A stretch of DNA of 64,000 nt, from NCBI GenBank assembly GCA_043764895.1, contig JAYUJY010000216.1:1-64000 (forward strand), read 5' to 3'. The translations under genes were made by a program, and so were the position numbers. The notes under the pieces are model-generated. The model was not told the origin of the DNA. It did not search any database and was given only the letters and a program-made list of their open reading frames with translations. Each line of letters starts with the position of its first letter. Within the stretch, counting starts at the first letter, position 1. Below, piece by piece: positions 17,785-26,964 of the stretch. The stretch comes from JAAFJU01 sp043764895. GTDB lineage: Bacteria; Cyanobacteriota; Cyanobacteriia; Leptolyngbyales; Leptolyngbyaceae.

Positions 17785-18540
17785 TTACCCTTCCTTCCAC
17801 TTCCATTGACTGGGAATCACAATCATCGCAAAATACGGGACTTGCGTCGGATCGACTTCGCGAATGGGAAGAATCTTCTGCTCTTTCATGGTCGATCGCT
17901 CAATGTAATGCGCCCGATCGAGCAATCCTAATTCGTCTAGAATGTTGTAAACTTTGACAAAATTTCGTCCCAATTTCATAATAACCGCTGCATCGGCAAG
18001 AGCCAGCCGACTGCGAATCACCTCCGCGTCCAACGTTCCGGTCAACGCCAAAAACACGTCATTGCGATAGGTGAGCGGGGTTCCCAGCATGTCTGCACTC
18101 GCCATCACTGACGACACACCGGGTACCACTTCTGCTGGAAAGCGATCGTTGAGGCGGTTATACAGATACATGAACGTCCCAAAGAAAAAGGGATCGCCCT
18201 CGCACAGAACTGCCACATCTTGACCATCAGCCAAATGAGTCGCCAATTGATCGGCCACTTTTTGATATCCGGGCTGCGATGATTCACCCGGTTTGAACGG
18301 TAGGATCATGGGGATTTCCAGTTGGTGAGGCTGGAGATAGTCAGCGACGATCGATCGTGAAATGCAGCGTCCATCAGGCGATTGCGGATAAACGATAATG
18401 GGCACCGATCGTAAAATTCGATAGCCCTTCAGCGTTAGCAATTCTGGATCACCTGGACCTAATCCAATCCCATAGAGTTTGCCTAAGGGTTTAGCGGGTG
18501 TATAAGTGAGTGTATTAGCTAGTGTTGTAGTTTCTATCAT
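17785..18540 (-). CDS. cobI: precorrin-2 C20-methyltransferase
   Basis: The 251-aa SAM-dependent tetrapyrrole methylase has the glycine-rich loop GIGLGPGDPELLTLKG (about 24-39), AVLCEGDPFFFGTFMYLYNR and a GTLDAEVIRSRL segment. It makes precorrin-3A from precorrin-2. Start ATG (MIETTTLANTL). It lies 5 bp downstream of cobH and abuts cobJ in the minus-strand cob operon. Confidence 0.95.
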   Translation of the reverse strand: MIETTTLANTLTYTPAKPLGKLYGIGLGPGDPELLTLKGYRILRSVPIIVYPQSPDGRCISRSIVADYLQPHQLEIPMILPFKPGESSQPGYQKVADQLATHLADGQDVAVLCEGDPFFFGTFMYLYNRLNDRFPAEVVPGVSSVMASADMLGTPLTYRNDVFLALTGTLDAEVIRSRLALADAAVIMKLGRNFVKVYNILDELGLLDRAHYIERSTMKEQKILPIREVDPTQVPYFAMIVIPSQWKWKEG

Positions 18541-18545
18541 TTCAA

Positions 18546-19178
18546 TTACTCCTTTTCCTGAGCTAAAGCATTCACCGCAGCGGCAGCTATAGCGCTTCCA
18601 CCCTTGCGTCCATGTAGCGTCACAAACGGGACTCCTCGCGGATTAGCGGCGAGTTCAGCCTTTGATTCAGCCGCCCCCACAAACCCCACGGGAAAGCCCA
18701 AAATCAATGCAGGTTTTGGCGCACCCTCATCCAGCATTTCCAGCAATCGAAACAACGCCGTCGGTGCATTCCCGATCGCCACCACCGCCCCGTCTAAATA
18801 AGGCAACCAAAGTTCCATCGCCGCCGCCGATCGGGTATTCCCCAGTTGTCGAGAAAGTTCTGGAACCTGCTCTTCTCGCAGCGTACAAATCACTTTATTT
18901 CCGGCACCTAGACGGCTTCTCGTTACCCCATTAGCCACCATGTGCGCATCACACAAAATTGGTGCGCCATTCGCCAAAGCTAGTCGTCCTATGGTTCCGG
19001 CATTGGGCGACGCTTCAACATCAGGAACAATCTCCGGAATCCCACAGGAATGAATCAGCCGCACCACCAACTTTTCCAAATCCGCCGAAACCTGGGATAA
19101 GTCAGCCTCCGATCGAATCATGGAAAACGATTTTTCATAAATTGCAGCGCCATCGCGAATATAATCAAGCATGATCAA
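18546..19178 (-). CDS. cobH: precorrin-8X methylmutase
   Basis: The 210-aa CobH/CbiC protein moves the C11 methyl to C12, giving hydrogenobyrinic acid. It carries the family features RLIHSCGIPEIVPDVE, GAPILCDAHMVANGVTRSRL and the C-terminal GNAPTALFRLLEML and PVGFVGAAESK segments; the His in LIHSCG matches the catalytic His region. Two start codons are possible (MIM or MLD, 6 bp apart). It sits between cobG (6 bp upstream) and cobI. Confidence 0.96.
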   Translation of the reverse strand: MIMLDYIRDGAAIYEKSFSMIRSEADLSQVSADLEKLVVRLIHSCGIPEIVPDVEASPNAGTIGRLALANGAPILCDAHMVANGVTRSRLGAGNKVICTLREEQVPELSRQLGNTRSAAAMELWLPYLDGAVVAIGNAPTALFRLLEMLDEGAPKPALILGFPVGFVGAAESKAELAANPRGVPFVTLHGRKGGSAIAAAAVNALAQEKE

Positions 19179-19184
19179 ACAACA

Positions 19185-20576
19185 CTAGAGGGAACTAGAC
19201 GTCAAAACCTGAGCAGTCACACGATCATAAATTGCCTCGATCGCATTTTGAGTCGTCAAGATCGAAATTTCTGGACGATCGCGTGAATGGAATTCATAAT
19301 AGCCACGCCCTTCGATTTCAACTCCAATCAACGTAATATCGCCATCTTTAGGTTGCGCACATCGTTTCTCGCAGCCACTGATATGAATGGACGGAACCGA
19401 TCGATCGACTCCTGTAAACCGTTGAATCAGTTCTAATGCATGTTCCTTTGCATGAGTCGCCGCAGCTTTGCAACCCGATCGACCGGAGCAGGCCACAATT
19501 CCCCGCGCTGGATGGGTTTTTGATGGATTGAGTCCGCCCAACATCAATGCATTCTCCAACGCTAGGAGAGATGATTTTGTAACATTTGGAATAATGATGG
19601 TTTGCCAGGGAGTGAGTCGAATTTCGGATAGATTGAATTCGGAAAGGATTTGGATGAGCGATCGGATTTGGGAAAGTTGCATGTATCCGATCGGCATTAT
19701 GATTTCGACATAAACGCGATCGTCGCCGTAAGAACAAATCGCATTTGCCCGGTTCGCCAGAGATTCTGCTATCTCCCCAAACTCACCCATGACCGCTTCC
19801 AAAAAACGATGGAACCCCATGCCCCGCACCACATCCCGCAACCTTGCCCGTCCACTCCGCCGCAACCGTTCCACTGCCGAAAACCGATCGATTTGCGCCA
19901 AATAAACCCGAGCGATCGCATCCACCAATTGCACACAATCTCTCGTTACCACCTCCGTCCTCACCTCCCCCAAATACAACCGAAACGTATCCGCCGACTC
20001 CGCCGACTCCGCCACCAGCCAGATATCGTTTAAGCGATCGCGAACCGAAACCGATTCACCACCATCAACACCAATGCTAAACTTTGCACTCAATGGTTCC
20101 AAATGCATCGCCTGAGCAATATAAGCATCCAACGCCATCACCACGGGCAACCCATTTGCGATCGCACCCGAATCACATCCCGCCAACGGACTCGCCATCA
20201 CATTGCGCAAATGGTCCACCTCTGGCCGCGCCGCCAACCCTGCCTGTTGGAGAAGCTTTAACCCAGTTTTATCAACCTTCGCAGCCGATCGAAGTTGTAA
20301 ATTAGCGCGATTCGTAATCAGAACTTCAGGGCACCCGATTTGTGCTGCAATCTCGACTAGTGTTTCCAACTGCACCCGCAGCACTCGTCCTCCCGGCGTC
20401 CGAATACGAGTGAGCACACCATCTTGCGCGATCGTCGGGCAAAACAATCCCGGACAACTCGCAGGTTCGACCCGCACAGTCTCAACCAATGCAGAAAAAT
20501 CAGCCAAAATAATCCAAACCCTTCCCGTGCGACGCAGGAAACCAGCGAACAGTAGAACAACAGCATTCTGACTCAT
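19185..20576 (-). CDS. cobG: precorrin-3B synthase (CobG), ferredoxin-nitrite-reductase-like
   Basis: This siroheme/4Fe-4S reductase-like protein hydroxylates precorrin-3A in the oxygen-dependent route. Conserved parts are SCPGLFCPTIAQDGVLTRIR near the N-terminus, two ferredoxin-like half domains and the cluster-binding ACSGRSGCK and SGCEKRC motifs. The frame is open to 20708, but the first 44 residues (many W and G) look non-coding. I place the start at ATG 20576 (MSQNAVVLLF), giving 463 aa, and an even later start is possible. It is the first gene of cobG-cobH-cobI-cbiG/cobJ. Confidence 0.88.
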   Translation of the reverse strand: MSQNAVVLLFAGFLRRTGRVWIILADFSALVETVRVEPASCPGLFCPTIAQDGVLTRIRTPGGRVLRVQLETLVEIAAQIGCPEVLITNRANLQLRSAAKVDKTGLKLLQQAGLAARPEVDHLRNVMASPLAGCDSGAIANGLPVVMALDAYIAQAMHLEPLSAKFSIGVDGGESVSVRDRLNDIWLVAESAESADTFRLYLGEVRTEVVTRDCVQLVDAIARVYLAQIDRFSAVERLRRSGRARLRDVVRGMGFHRFLEAVMGEFGEIAESLANRANAICSYGDDRVYVEIIMPIGYMQLSQIRSLIQILSEFNLSEIRLTPWQTIIIPNVTKSSLLALENALMLGGLNPSKTHPARGIVACSGRSGCKAAATHAKEHALELIQRFTGVDRSVPSIHISGCEKRCAQPKDGDITLIGVEIEGRGYYEFHSRDRPEISILTTQNAIEAIYDRVTAQVLTSSSL

Positions 20577-20760
20577 GAACCCAGATCTCTCCCCAACCCA
20601 CGCCCAACCGATCGCCCACATATGAACCGATCGCCCAAACGCCCCAAAGATCCAAATCCCATCACAGTTGCGGCACAGCCCCGGAATCTCACCGGACTTT
20701 CCCATCATTCAGCCTCAAAGATTACCATAGACCGCGTAACCCCCAGCCAAACCGCCGCCA

Positions 20761-20812
20761 TTCTTCGTTCTCAATTCTTCGTTCTCAATTCTCAATTCTT
20801 CATTCTCAATTC
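20761..20812. repeat. CTCAATTC short tandem repeats upstream of cobL
   Basis: Five copies of a (TT)CTCAATTC word spaced by TTCGT or TTCAT fill the last 50 bp before the cobL start. This replaces any normal Shine-Dalgarno with CAATTCCT. The cluster sits in the divergent cobG/cobL region. Confidence 0.75.
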
Positions 20813-20814
20813 CT

Positions 20815-22071
20815 ATGAACCCCTGGCTCACCATCCTTGGCATCGGCGATCGCGGCATCCTCACCTCAATCGATCGCACCCTTCTCACCCAAGCCACCCT
20901 CATCGTCGGCGGCGATCGGCATCTCAAGATCCTTCGCCAAACCCATCCCACTGCCTCCACTCTTCGTTGGACTAGCCCGATCCAAGACTCCATCACCGAA
21001 TTGCTCACCCATCGTTACCGCCCCGTCTGCATCCTCGCCAGCGGCGATCCCCTGTGCTACGGCATCGCCAGCACCTTACTCAAACAAATTCCCCTTGAGG
21101 AAATGCAAATCATTCCGCACCTCTCAGCCTTCACCCTAGCCAGCGCCCGTCTCGGCTGGTCCTACCCCGACATCGAAACCCTCAGTCTCTGTGGCAGAGA
21201 CATTAATCTTCTTCGCGCCGTGCTCTATCCCAACGCCAAAATCCTAATCCTCAGCGCCGATCGCACCACCCCCGCCGCCGTCGCCAACCTCCTCACCCAC
21301 TGCGGCTACGGCCAAACCCTCATCACCCTCCTCGAACACCTAGACGGTCCCACCGAACGCCAATTTTCCCAGCGCGCCGACCAATGGACTAACTCCGACT
21401 GCGCTCAACTCAACACGATCGCCCTCCACTGCCCGCCTCACCCAACTGGCCCCATAACCAGTCGCACCCCCGGTCTCCCCGACCACGCTTACCAACACGA
21501 CGGCCAACTCACCAAACGCGAAATCCGATCGCTCACCCTTGCCGCCCTCGCGCCCTATCCCGGTGCTCTTTTGTGGGACGTCGGTGCGGGCTGTGGATCC
21601 ATCAGCATCGAATGGATGCGAACCCATCCCCGCTGCCAAGCCATTGCCATCGAATCCCACCCCGATCGCCTACTGTCGATCGCTCACAATGCATGCATCC
21701 TCGGCGTCCCCAACCTTCAAATCATCGACGGACGCGCCCCCGAATCCCTGCAAAACCTTCCTCAGCCCGACGTCATTTTCATTGGCGGTGGTCTGACCCG
21801 ATCGGGCGTGTTTGAGACCTGTTGGGATGCCTTGGCGATCGGCGGACGACTTGTGGCCAATGGCGTCACCCTTGAGAGCGAATCTAAGCTCTTCGAGTTG
21901 CAGCAACATTACGGCGGACAGCTAACGCGCACCCTGATCCAACGGGCCGAACCGATCGGATCGTTCCTCGGCTGGAAATCCCTCTCGCCCATTACCCAAT
22001 GGGTTGTTGAGAAAGCGCATACCACGTTCCCTCCAGTGTCTCCTGAGCAGGCCCACCAAGACAACGTGTGA
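20815..22071 (+). CDS. cobL: precorrin-6Y C5,15-methyltransferase (decarboxylating), CbiE-CbiT fusion
   Basis: The 418-aa protein has an N-terminal CbiE tetrapyrrole methylase domain (about 1-205, with ILGIGDRGILTSI and VCILASGDPLCYGIA) and a C-terminal CbiT Rossmann methyltransferase (about 215-400, with the SAM motif LLWDVGAGCGSISIEWMR). It methylates C5 and C15 and decarboxylates precorrin-6Y. It is divergent from cobG across a repeat-filled 238-bp region. Its last 163 bp overlap, antiparallel, a frame continuing from the damaged glycosyltransferase gene. Confidence 0.95.
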   Translation: MNPWLTILGIGDRGILTSIDRTLLTQATLIVGGDRHLKILRQTHPTASTLRWTSPIQDSITELLTHRYRPVCILASGDPLCYGIASTLLKQIPLEEMQIIPHLSAFTLASARLGWSYPDIETLSLCGRDINLLRAVLYPNAKILILSADRTTPAAVANLLTHCGYGQTLITLLEHLDGPTERQFSQRADQWTNSDCAQLNTIALHCPPHPTGPITSRTPGLPDHAYQHDGQLTKREIRSLTLAALAPYPGALLWDVGAGCGSISIEWMRTHPRCQAIAIESHPDRLLSIAHNACILGVPNLQIIDGRAPESLQNLPQPDVIFIGGGLTRSGVFETCWDALAIGGRLVANGVTLESESKLFELQQHYGGQLTRTLIQRAEPIGSFLGWKSLSPITQWVVEKAHTTFPPVSPEQAHQDNV

Positions 22072-23015
22072 GCTGAAATGACGACAAGGCCCAATCCCAG
22101 CCACACCCCCATCTGCATCATCAAGAAATCCATCCGTTTGCAGAGCCTCGACGCAACCAAATTCGCCAACACCAGCAGCGGAAACGATCGCTTTAACCAG
22201 CTCACAAACGTGGCTATAAATTCTGAAATTGGCTTACTCGGTAACTCTTTAACCATTCGTGGGGGAAGTTTTATCAACGTGTCATAAACCTCTCCCAGCA
22301 TTCCTTGTGAGGCCCAATAGATCATCACGGGAACAAGCGGCATCAGAATCCCCAGCGTCACAGGAAGGAGCAAATGACCTACAGCGGAAACAACCGATTG
22401 CCGCTGTCTGAATAGGCAATGCAACAGATAAACCAACCCAAAACTTAACACCAACGGCAAGAAAATCAGCTTAAACAACAGAACAATCCCGCCCGCGACC
22501 CCCGATAAAAGTAGCCAACGCGATCGCTTTTCCGGCTGCTGGACGGCCATCCAGGTACACCAGATCAAGGCATAAATCGGCAACCCCACCAAGGTCTCCA
22601 CCTGCATTTGATCATTGGGCTGCATGACACTCAGGTATAGCCCGACTGCTATCCAAGGCAGCAAAATCGCAATCCACGATCGCACAAAATAGCGGGCCAT
22701 CGTCAGCCGCAACATCAGCCCCAACACCCCCATCCACACCGCATCAAAGACATGCATCCCCATGCCACTAAAGCCAAATAACGTCCCCGCCACCATATAC
22801 ACCCCAAAAATCCCCGGTGGCTTCACATCCCAGAAATCGCGGTACAGCACTGCACCGTTCCGAATCGCCTCCCCGCCCACCAGAAACAAGGCTTGATCGC
22901 CCCACAATGGCTCCGGCAATCGCAACAGGCTCAGGACACCCACGATCGCAACGCAGACATAATCGCCATAGGTCAAGATAAATTGCGATTTTAAAACAGG
23001 TAATTTTTTCATCAT
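21909..23015 (-). CDS. GT39-like multi-pass membrane glycosyltransferase with a disrupted C-terminus
   Basis: The 368-aa reading frame starts like polyisoprenyl-phosphate glycosyltransferases (GT39/PMT type): a TM helix, then EPLWGDQALFLVGGEAIRNG and LYRDFWDVKPPGIF, with the acidic residue of the first periplasmic loop visible, and about eight further TM helices. After residue about 315 (GLGLVVIS) the sequence stops looking like a membrane protein and runs into the antisense of cobL, so the family's last TM and periplasmic part is missing. It is probably a truncated or inactive gene. Two start Met codons are adjacent (23015, 23012). Confidence 0.65.
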   Translation of the reverse strand: MMKKLPVLKSQFILTYGDYVCVAIVGVLSLLRLPEPLWGDQALFLVGGEAIRNGAVLYRDFWDVKPPGIFGVYMVAGTLFGFSGMGMHVFDAVWMGVLGLMLRLTMARYFVRSWIAILLPWIAVGLYLSVMQPNDQMQVETLVGLPIYALIWCTWMAVQQPEKRSRWLLLSGVAGGIVLLFKLIFLPLVLSFGLVYLLHCLFRQRQSVVSAVGHLLLPVTLGILMPLVPVMIYWASQGMLGEVYDTLIKLPPRMVKELPSKPISEFIATFVSWLKRSFPLLVLANLVASRLCKRMDFLMMQMGVWLGLGLVVISAHTLSWWACSGDTGGNVVCAFSTTHWVMGERDFQPRNDPIGSARWIRVRVSCPP

Positions 23016-23419
23016 AAAACCGATCGATCACTCACTTAATGCGAAATAAATTGCGCGCATGTTCAACTATCTAAACTTTACGAATTACTTTGACTAACTA
23101 ACTTTGACTAATAGTGTTACCGAGACTATCCATATAATCAGGATTTGCAAGATAGATAAAGCCACTTTTGAAATGATCCCAGAGAGGGAGGTTATCCATA
23201 CGATCGGTATTAAAATTAATCCTGATGATATCCAAATGGCATACATCTTATAAAATCTTGACGGCATCGATCGATGTCGCAACTGAGTCAACATGGGGAA
23301 CACTGTAAACGTTACGAGCCTTCCATCCAACTTCCATCCAAGATGTTAATCTCGATCCAGTCCAAGACTTTAACGCGTTCTCTCTAAGCTTCACAATATA
23401 TTATTTTTCAAGGGAATTT
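23016..23419. other. AT-rich intergenic region between divergent glycosyltransferase genes
   Basis: The 404-bp region is rich in A/T and contains a short direct repeat (ACTTTGACTAA, twice near 23090-23110). It must hold both divergent promoters. A 78-codon minus-strand frame (23094-23330) looks hydrophobic but has no recognisable features or Shine-Dalgarno, so I do not call it a gene. Confidence 0.45.
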
Positions 23420-24646
23420 ATGGCGTCTTCCTCTTCCTCAACCCTGTTGCTCACTCCTCCTCAAGGTCGGCTCTGCATCAACGATCGCAGCCCTACGACC
23501 GGGGCGATCGCCTTGTCTCTCGTCGTTCCGACCTACAACGAAGCTAAAAATGTGTCGGCCTTAGTCGATCGGATTACGACGCTGCTGGACCCGATTTATC
23601 CCGGCGATTACGAAATCATTATCGTTGATGACAACAGTCCTGACGGCACTTGGGACGTCGCGCAGTCCATCATGCCGACCTATCCCCAGCTTCGAGTCAT
23701 GCGTCGCCAAACGGAACGAGGACTCTCCACCGCCGTCATTCGGGGATGGCAGGCTGCAACGGGCGACGTGCTGGGCGTGATTGATGGGGATTTGCAGCAT
23801 CCGCCCGAGGTGTTGCTGGGGTTGCTTGCTAAAATGAAGGCAGGGGCTGATTTTGCGATCGCGAGTCGCCATGTGGAAGGCGGCGGCTGTAGCGATTGGG
23901 GATTGCTGCGACGAATGCTCTCACGGGGCGCGCAGATTTTGGGGCTGATTATTTTGCCCAATGTTGTAGGTCGGGTTACGGATCCAATGAGTGGCTGCTT
24001 TATGGTCCAACGATCGGCCATTTCAGGCGTGGTGCTAGATCCGCTCGGCTACAAGATTTCGCTGGAAGTTTTGGGCCGAGGCCGGGTCGATCGCATTGAA
24101 GAAGTGGGCTATGTCTTCCAAGAACGCCAAGAGGGCGAAAGCAAAGTTACCCGCAAGCAGTACATAGACTATCTTCTGCACCTGCTCAAACTTCGATCGC
24201 GGGGCCGAGTCGCTCGCCTGCGCAGCAAAATCCCGTTCCCGACCACACGGCTGCTACGGTTCTTGGCGGTGGGCCTCAGTGGCGTCGCCGTAGACATGTT
24301 GATGCTTTATATCTTGAACGATCCCAGTATGCTAGGTCTTAAATTGACGCGGAGCAAAATCCTGGCGTCAGAAGTGGCAATCGTCAATAATTTCTTATGG
24401 AACGACCGATGGACTTTTAAAGACCTTGCGAAAGGTCAAAACCACAAACGACAGGTCTTAAAACGATTCATCAAGTTCAACCTCGTTTGCTCAATGGGCG
24501 TGATTCTAAATGTTCTGATTCTCAATATCTTATTCAACACCTTCCACATCAATACTTATCTCGCCAATTTCATTGCGATCGCCATGGTCACGCTGTGGAA
24601 CTTCTGGATTAACCTCAAGCTCAACTGGCGCGTGACTGATGTTTAG
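23420..24646 (+). CDS. GT2 polyprenol-phosphate sugar transferase fused to a GtrA membrane domain
   Basis: The 408-aa protein has a GT-A glycosyltransferase domain (about 30-265: LSLVVPTYNEAKNVSALVDR, IIVDDNSPDGTWDVA, GVIDGDLQHPPE, DPMSGCFMVQRS) similar to dolichol-phosphate mannosyltransferase DPM1. A GtrA-type four-TM domain (about 285-405) follows. Such proteins put a sugar on a lipid carrier and help flip it. The divergent GT39-like gene would use a polyprenyl-phosphate sugar, so the pair makes sense functionally. Start ATG (MASSSSSTLL). Confidence 0.9.
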   Translation: MASSSSSTLLLTPPQGRLCINDRSPTTGAIALSLVVPTYNEAKNVSALVDRITTLLDPIYPGDYEIIIVDDNSPDGTWDVAQSIMPTYPQLRVMRRQTERGLSTAVIRGWQAATGDVLGVIDGDLQHPPEVLLGLLAKMKAGADFAIASRHVEGGGCSDWGLLRRMLSRGAQILGLIILPNVVGRVTDPMSGCFMVQRSAISGVVLDPLGYKISLEVLGRGRVDRIEEVGYVFQERQEGESKVTRKQYIDYLLHLLKLRSRGRVARLRSKIPFPTTRLLRFLAVGLSGVAVDMLMLYILNDPSMLGLKLTRSKILASEVAIVNNFLWNDRWTFKDLAKGQNHKRQVLKRFIKFNLVCSMGVILNVLILNILFNTFHINTYLANFIAIAMVTLWNFWINLKLNWRVTDV

Positions 24647-24670
24647 GCGATTGTTTAAGCGATCGGGCAT

Positions 24671-26266
24671 TTAGGCGATCGGGAGTGAGTCTTCTAAAAT
24701 ACAAAGCGCAATCTCAAACGTTTTAAGTCGAGCGGACTCCATGGGATGGGATTGACCAAAGATTTTGCTCAATTTTTTGGATTGCACGAGACAGTCCCGA
24801 ATTTCCCAGTTTCCAACATCCGCTAGCGCCCGTTTGGTTTTGCTGATAATAGCGATCGCCGCTGCAATGCCCAGCCCTTGGCCTACCCCAACGTTGTATT
24901 CCACAATTCGACCCGACGCGCAAGCATAGCCATCAAACCCCGATCCGGGACTCACCACGGCAAGATTGCGTATTTTTCTGAGGAGGGTATGGCGGATGCC
25001 GATATTGTAAATCGGTGGGTAGTGAAAGGAAATATTGCTAATGCCGATCGCATTGGCCCGTTGACCCAACCCCACAATGCCGCCCCGGACATCCAAATGG
25101 TAAGCAAACGTCCCTAGCGCTTCAGGTTCAGGAACGCCGCCCGCCATCATCGTTGCGCCGCTTAAAAGTTCTACGACTCCCCGAATATTACCCGCATGAC
25201 GAATGTAAAGTTCGGGCATGGCGGTGACACTTTTCGCCCCAAGGGACTTGAACCATCGATCGAGAAAGGGGACTTCACTGAGCATCTCAGCCGTTGGTTT
25301 ACCGCCACTTTTTGCCAATGCATTTGCTTGAGCACCACTGACCGCAAACATCAGCGCATTCCAAGACATCCGGTCATCGGGAAGAAGTGCAATATTGGCT
25401 TGGTCCAGCATCATGCCCCGACCGAGGTCCATCGCTTTTCCGCGAAAGGCATGATACAAAATCGACAGCGCCCGACAGCGAATATCAATGTAATCTTTGC
25501 CGATGTAAAGGCTTTTTGGGGTGCCATTGAGTTCGACGAGGCTTGCGCGAAGTTGGTTGATGCGCGCGACATTGTTACCCGCCGCGATCGAAATGTAGCG
25601 TTGTGCTTCGGCATCATTCACATTCGTTAAGCGTTTGATGTACCCCAGTTCCACCTCTCGAAGACTTTGCGGGGTGAGTCCTTGGGTTTCGATCACCAAG
25701 GTGACGGGCAGCTCGGCATCCGTCAAGCCAAAGGTCCCAAACCCCGAAATCCAACGCGCACCTGCAACCTGGGCCAGTTCACCATTCACCGTGGAATCAA
25801 TGAATTGTTTGGCGATGTAGGTTTCGCCGTTGGTCAAAGTGACTTGAGCCAAACGATCGGCTTGGACCTCGGCCACAGTCACACTCACTTGGCTCAAGAT
25901 ATCTGCCCCGACTTCTGACAGCATTTTCCGCAGGGCCAAGTTAGCTTTCTTAGCATCTAGCGCAATTTCGACGACGCCAGACTGCTGAAGAAATTCCTGA
26001 TAAATCGCAGCCGGATAGCCAAAGGTTGCATTGCCCACGGTCGATCGCAGCTCTCCTGGAACGTTACTGCGATCGAGGTAGGCCAGCCCGCCGCGCACCA
26101 AATGGCCTCCGATGCCCAGTTGAGCGCTCGATTTAATGAGTAACAGTGTTTTCAACGTGAGTCCAGTCTGACGTTTGTATTCACGCGAGGCTGACACCAG
26201 CGCCAAGACCCCCGGAACTTCATCACCGTAAACAATCAGATCGTAAATGCGAGGAGGATTTGCCAT
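24671..26266 (-). CDS. FAD-dependent oxidoreductase
   Basis: The 531-aa protein has an N-terminal nucleotide-binding strand (YDLIVYGDEVPGVLALVSAS) and TYIAKQFIDSTVNGELAQVAGA in the middle, then a C-terminal FAD-closing segment. The order matches the FAD_oxidored family found in cyanobacteria. The usual GxGxxG turn reads G-D-E-V-P-G, so one glycine of the motif is replaced. There is no TM segment. It is a single gene on the minus strand; its substrate is unknown. Confidence 0.8.
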   Translation of the reverse strand: MANPPRIYDLIVYGDEVPGVLALVSASREYKRQTGLTLKTLLLIKSSAQLGIGGHLVRGGLAYLDRSNVPGELRSTVGNATFGYPAAIYQEFLQQSGVVEIALDAKKANLALRKMLSEVGADILSQVSVTVAEVQADRLAQVTLTNGETYIAKQFIDSTVNGELAQVAGARWISGFGTFGLTDAELPVTLVIETQGLTPQSLREVELGYIKRLTNVNDAEAQRYISIAAGNNVARINQLRASLVELNGTPKSLYIGKDYIDIRCRALSILYHAFRGKAMDLGRGMMLDQANIALLPDDRMSWNALMFAVSGAQANALAKSGGKPTAEMLSEVPFLDRWFKSLGAKSVTAMPELYIRHAGNIRGVVELLSGATMMAGGVPEPEALGTFAYHLDVRGGIVGLGQRANAIGISNISFHYPPIYNIGIRHTLLRKIRNLAVVSPGSGFDGYACASGRIVEYNVGVGQGLGIAAAIAIISKTKRALADVGNWEIRDCLVQSKKLSKIFGQSHPMESARLKTFEIALCILEDSLPIA

Positions 26267-26404
26267 GGTGGAGGTGCGAGTTGGGTAACAATTTCAATTA
26301 AGATACCCACAAGATACAAGACGATCGTAGAAAAAGATGACCGATCGCCACAATTTTTATCGAATTTCACCGGATATTTAGTGATCGATCTCGCAAGAGA
26401 CGAC

Positions 26405-26743
26405 CTAACGCCCCCGAATCTCCACCAACGTCTCACCCGATCGTAAAAGCTCTAGTGAATCAAGCAGCGTAGAACGCAAAATATTTTGCAATTGAGCATT
26501 AGAGGTGTTGCCACATCGTAACCAAATGATTTTCGGCGGCGCACCAAAGCGATTCGCTAAATCAACAAAATCACTATCCTTTGTTATCAATACGACACCT
26601 TCAGCCTTGGCTGCCTCAAAAATTTCAGTATCTTCAGCATCCCTTAATCCGAGGTCTCGCAAGGCGATCGATGTAATCCCAAAGGTAGACGTGATCCAAA
26701 CAGCAATCGCAGGCGACAAATGCGCATCTATCCAAATAATCAT
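26405..26743 (-). CDS. DUF5615 PIN-like protein, probable toxin
   Basis: The 112-aa protein has N-terminal IIWIDAHLSPAIAVWI, a mid LRDAEDTEIFEAAKAEG and VLITKDSDFVDLANRFG. These carry the acidic residues of the PIN-like (Mut7-C/DUF5615) fold. Members are RNase-type toxins linked to DUF433 antitoxins. Its ATG overlaps the stop of the upstream DUF433 gene by 4 bp. Confidence 0.88.
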   Translation of the reverse strand: MIIWIDAHLSPAIAVWITSTFGITSIALRDLGLRDAEDTEIFEAAKAEGVVLITKDSDFVDLANRFGAPPKIIWLRCGNTSNAQLQNILRSTLLDSLELLRSGETLVEIRGR

Positions 26744-26964
26744 GCAACCAAAACTGGATGTTGGGCATTTCGAGCCGCATATTGCAGCACGGCCTTCAGA
26801 TCATCTGCTTCCAAATCAGGCATCTCCTCTAAAATTTGTGCCGCACTCAGCTCAGATGCGAATAAATCCAACACATCCGAAACCCGAATCCTCATCCCTC
26901 GAATGCAAGGCCGACCGCCACACTGCTTCGGATTAATCGTAATTCGCTCAAGTAAATTCGCCAT
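26740..26964 (-). CDS. DUF433 domain protein, probable antitoxin
   Basis: The 74-aa minimal DUF433 protein reads ITINPKQCGGRPCIRGMRIR, then VSDVLDLFASELSAAQILEE (winged HTH part) and DLEADDLKAVLQYAARN. It is the first gene of a two-gene module with the DUF5615 protein. It is a distant relative of the longer DUF433 protein at 12176 and binds a different PIN-fold partner. Confidence 0.9.
   Translation of the reverse strand: MANLLERITINPKQCGGRPCIRGMRIRVSDVLDLFASELSAAQILEEMPDLEADDLKAVLQYAARNAQHPVLVA

Noticed and set aside
20577..20708. N-terminal extension of cobG
   Set aside because: The added residues are rich in Trp and Gly and overlap repeat-containing DNA; no CobG similarity is visible before the SCPGLF region.
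20577..20814. Cobalamin riboswitch between cobG and cobL
   Set aside because: No GCCACTG-like B12 box or long conserved leader was seen; the gap is mostly CTCAATTC repeats.
23094..23330. A 78-codon minus-strand hydrophobic frame between the two glycosyltransferase genes
   Set aside because: A/T-rich intergenic DNA often gives such frames; no ribosome-binding site or recognisable motif.
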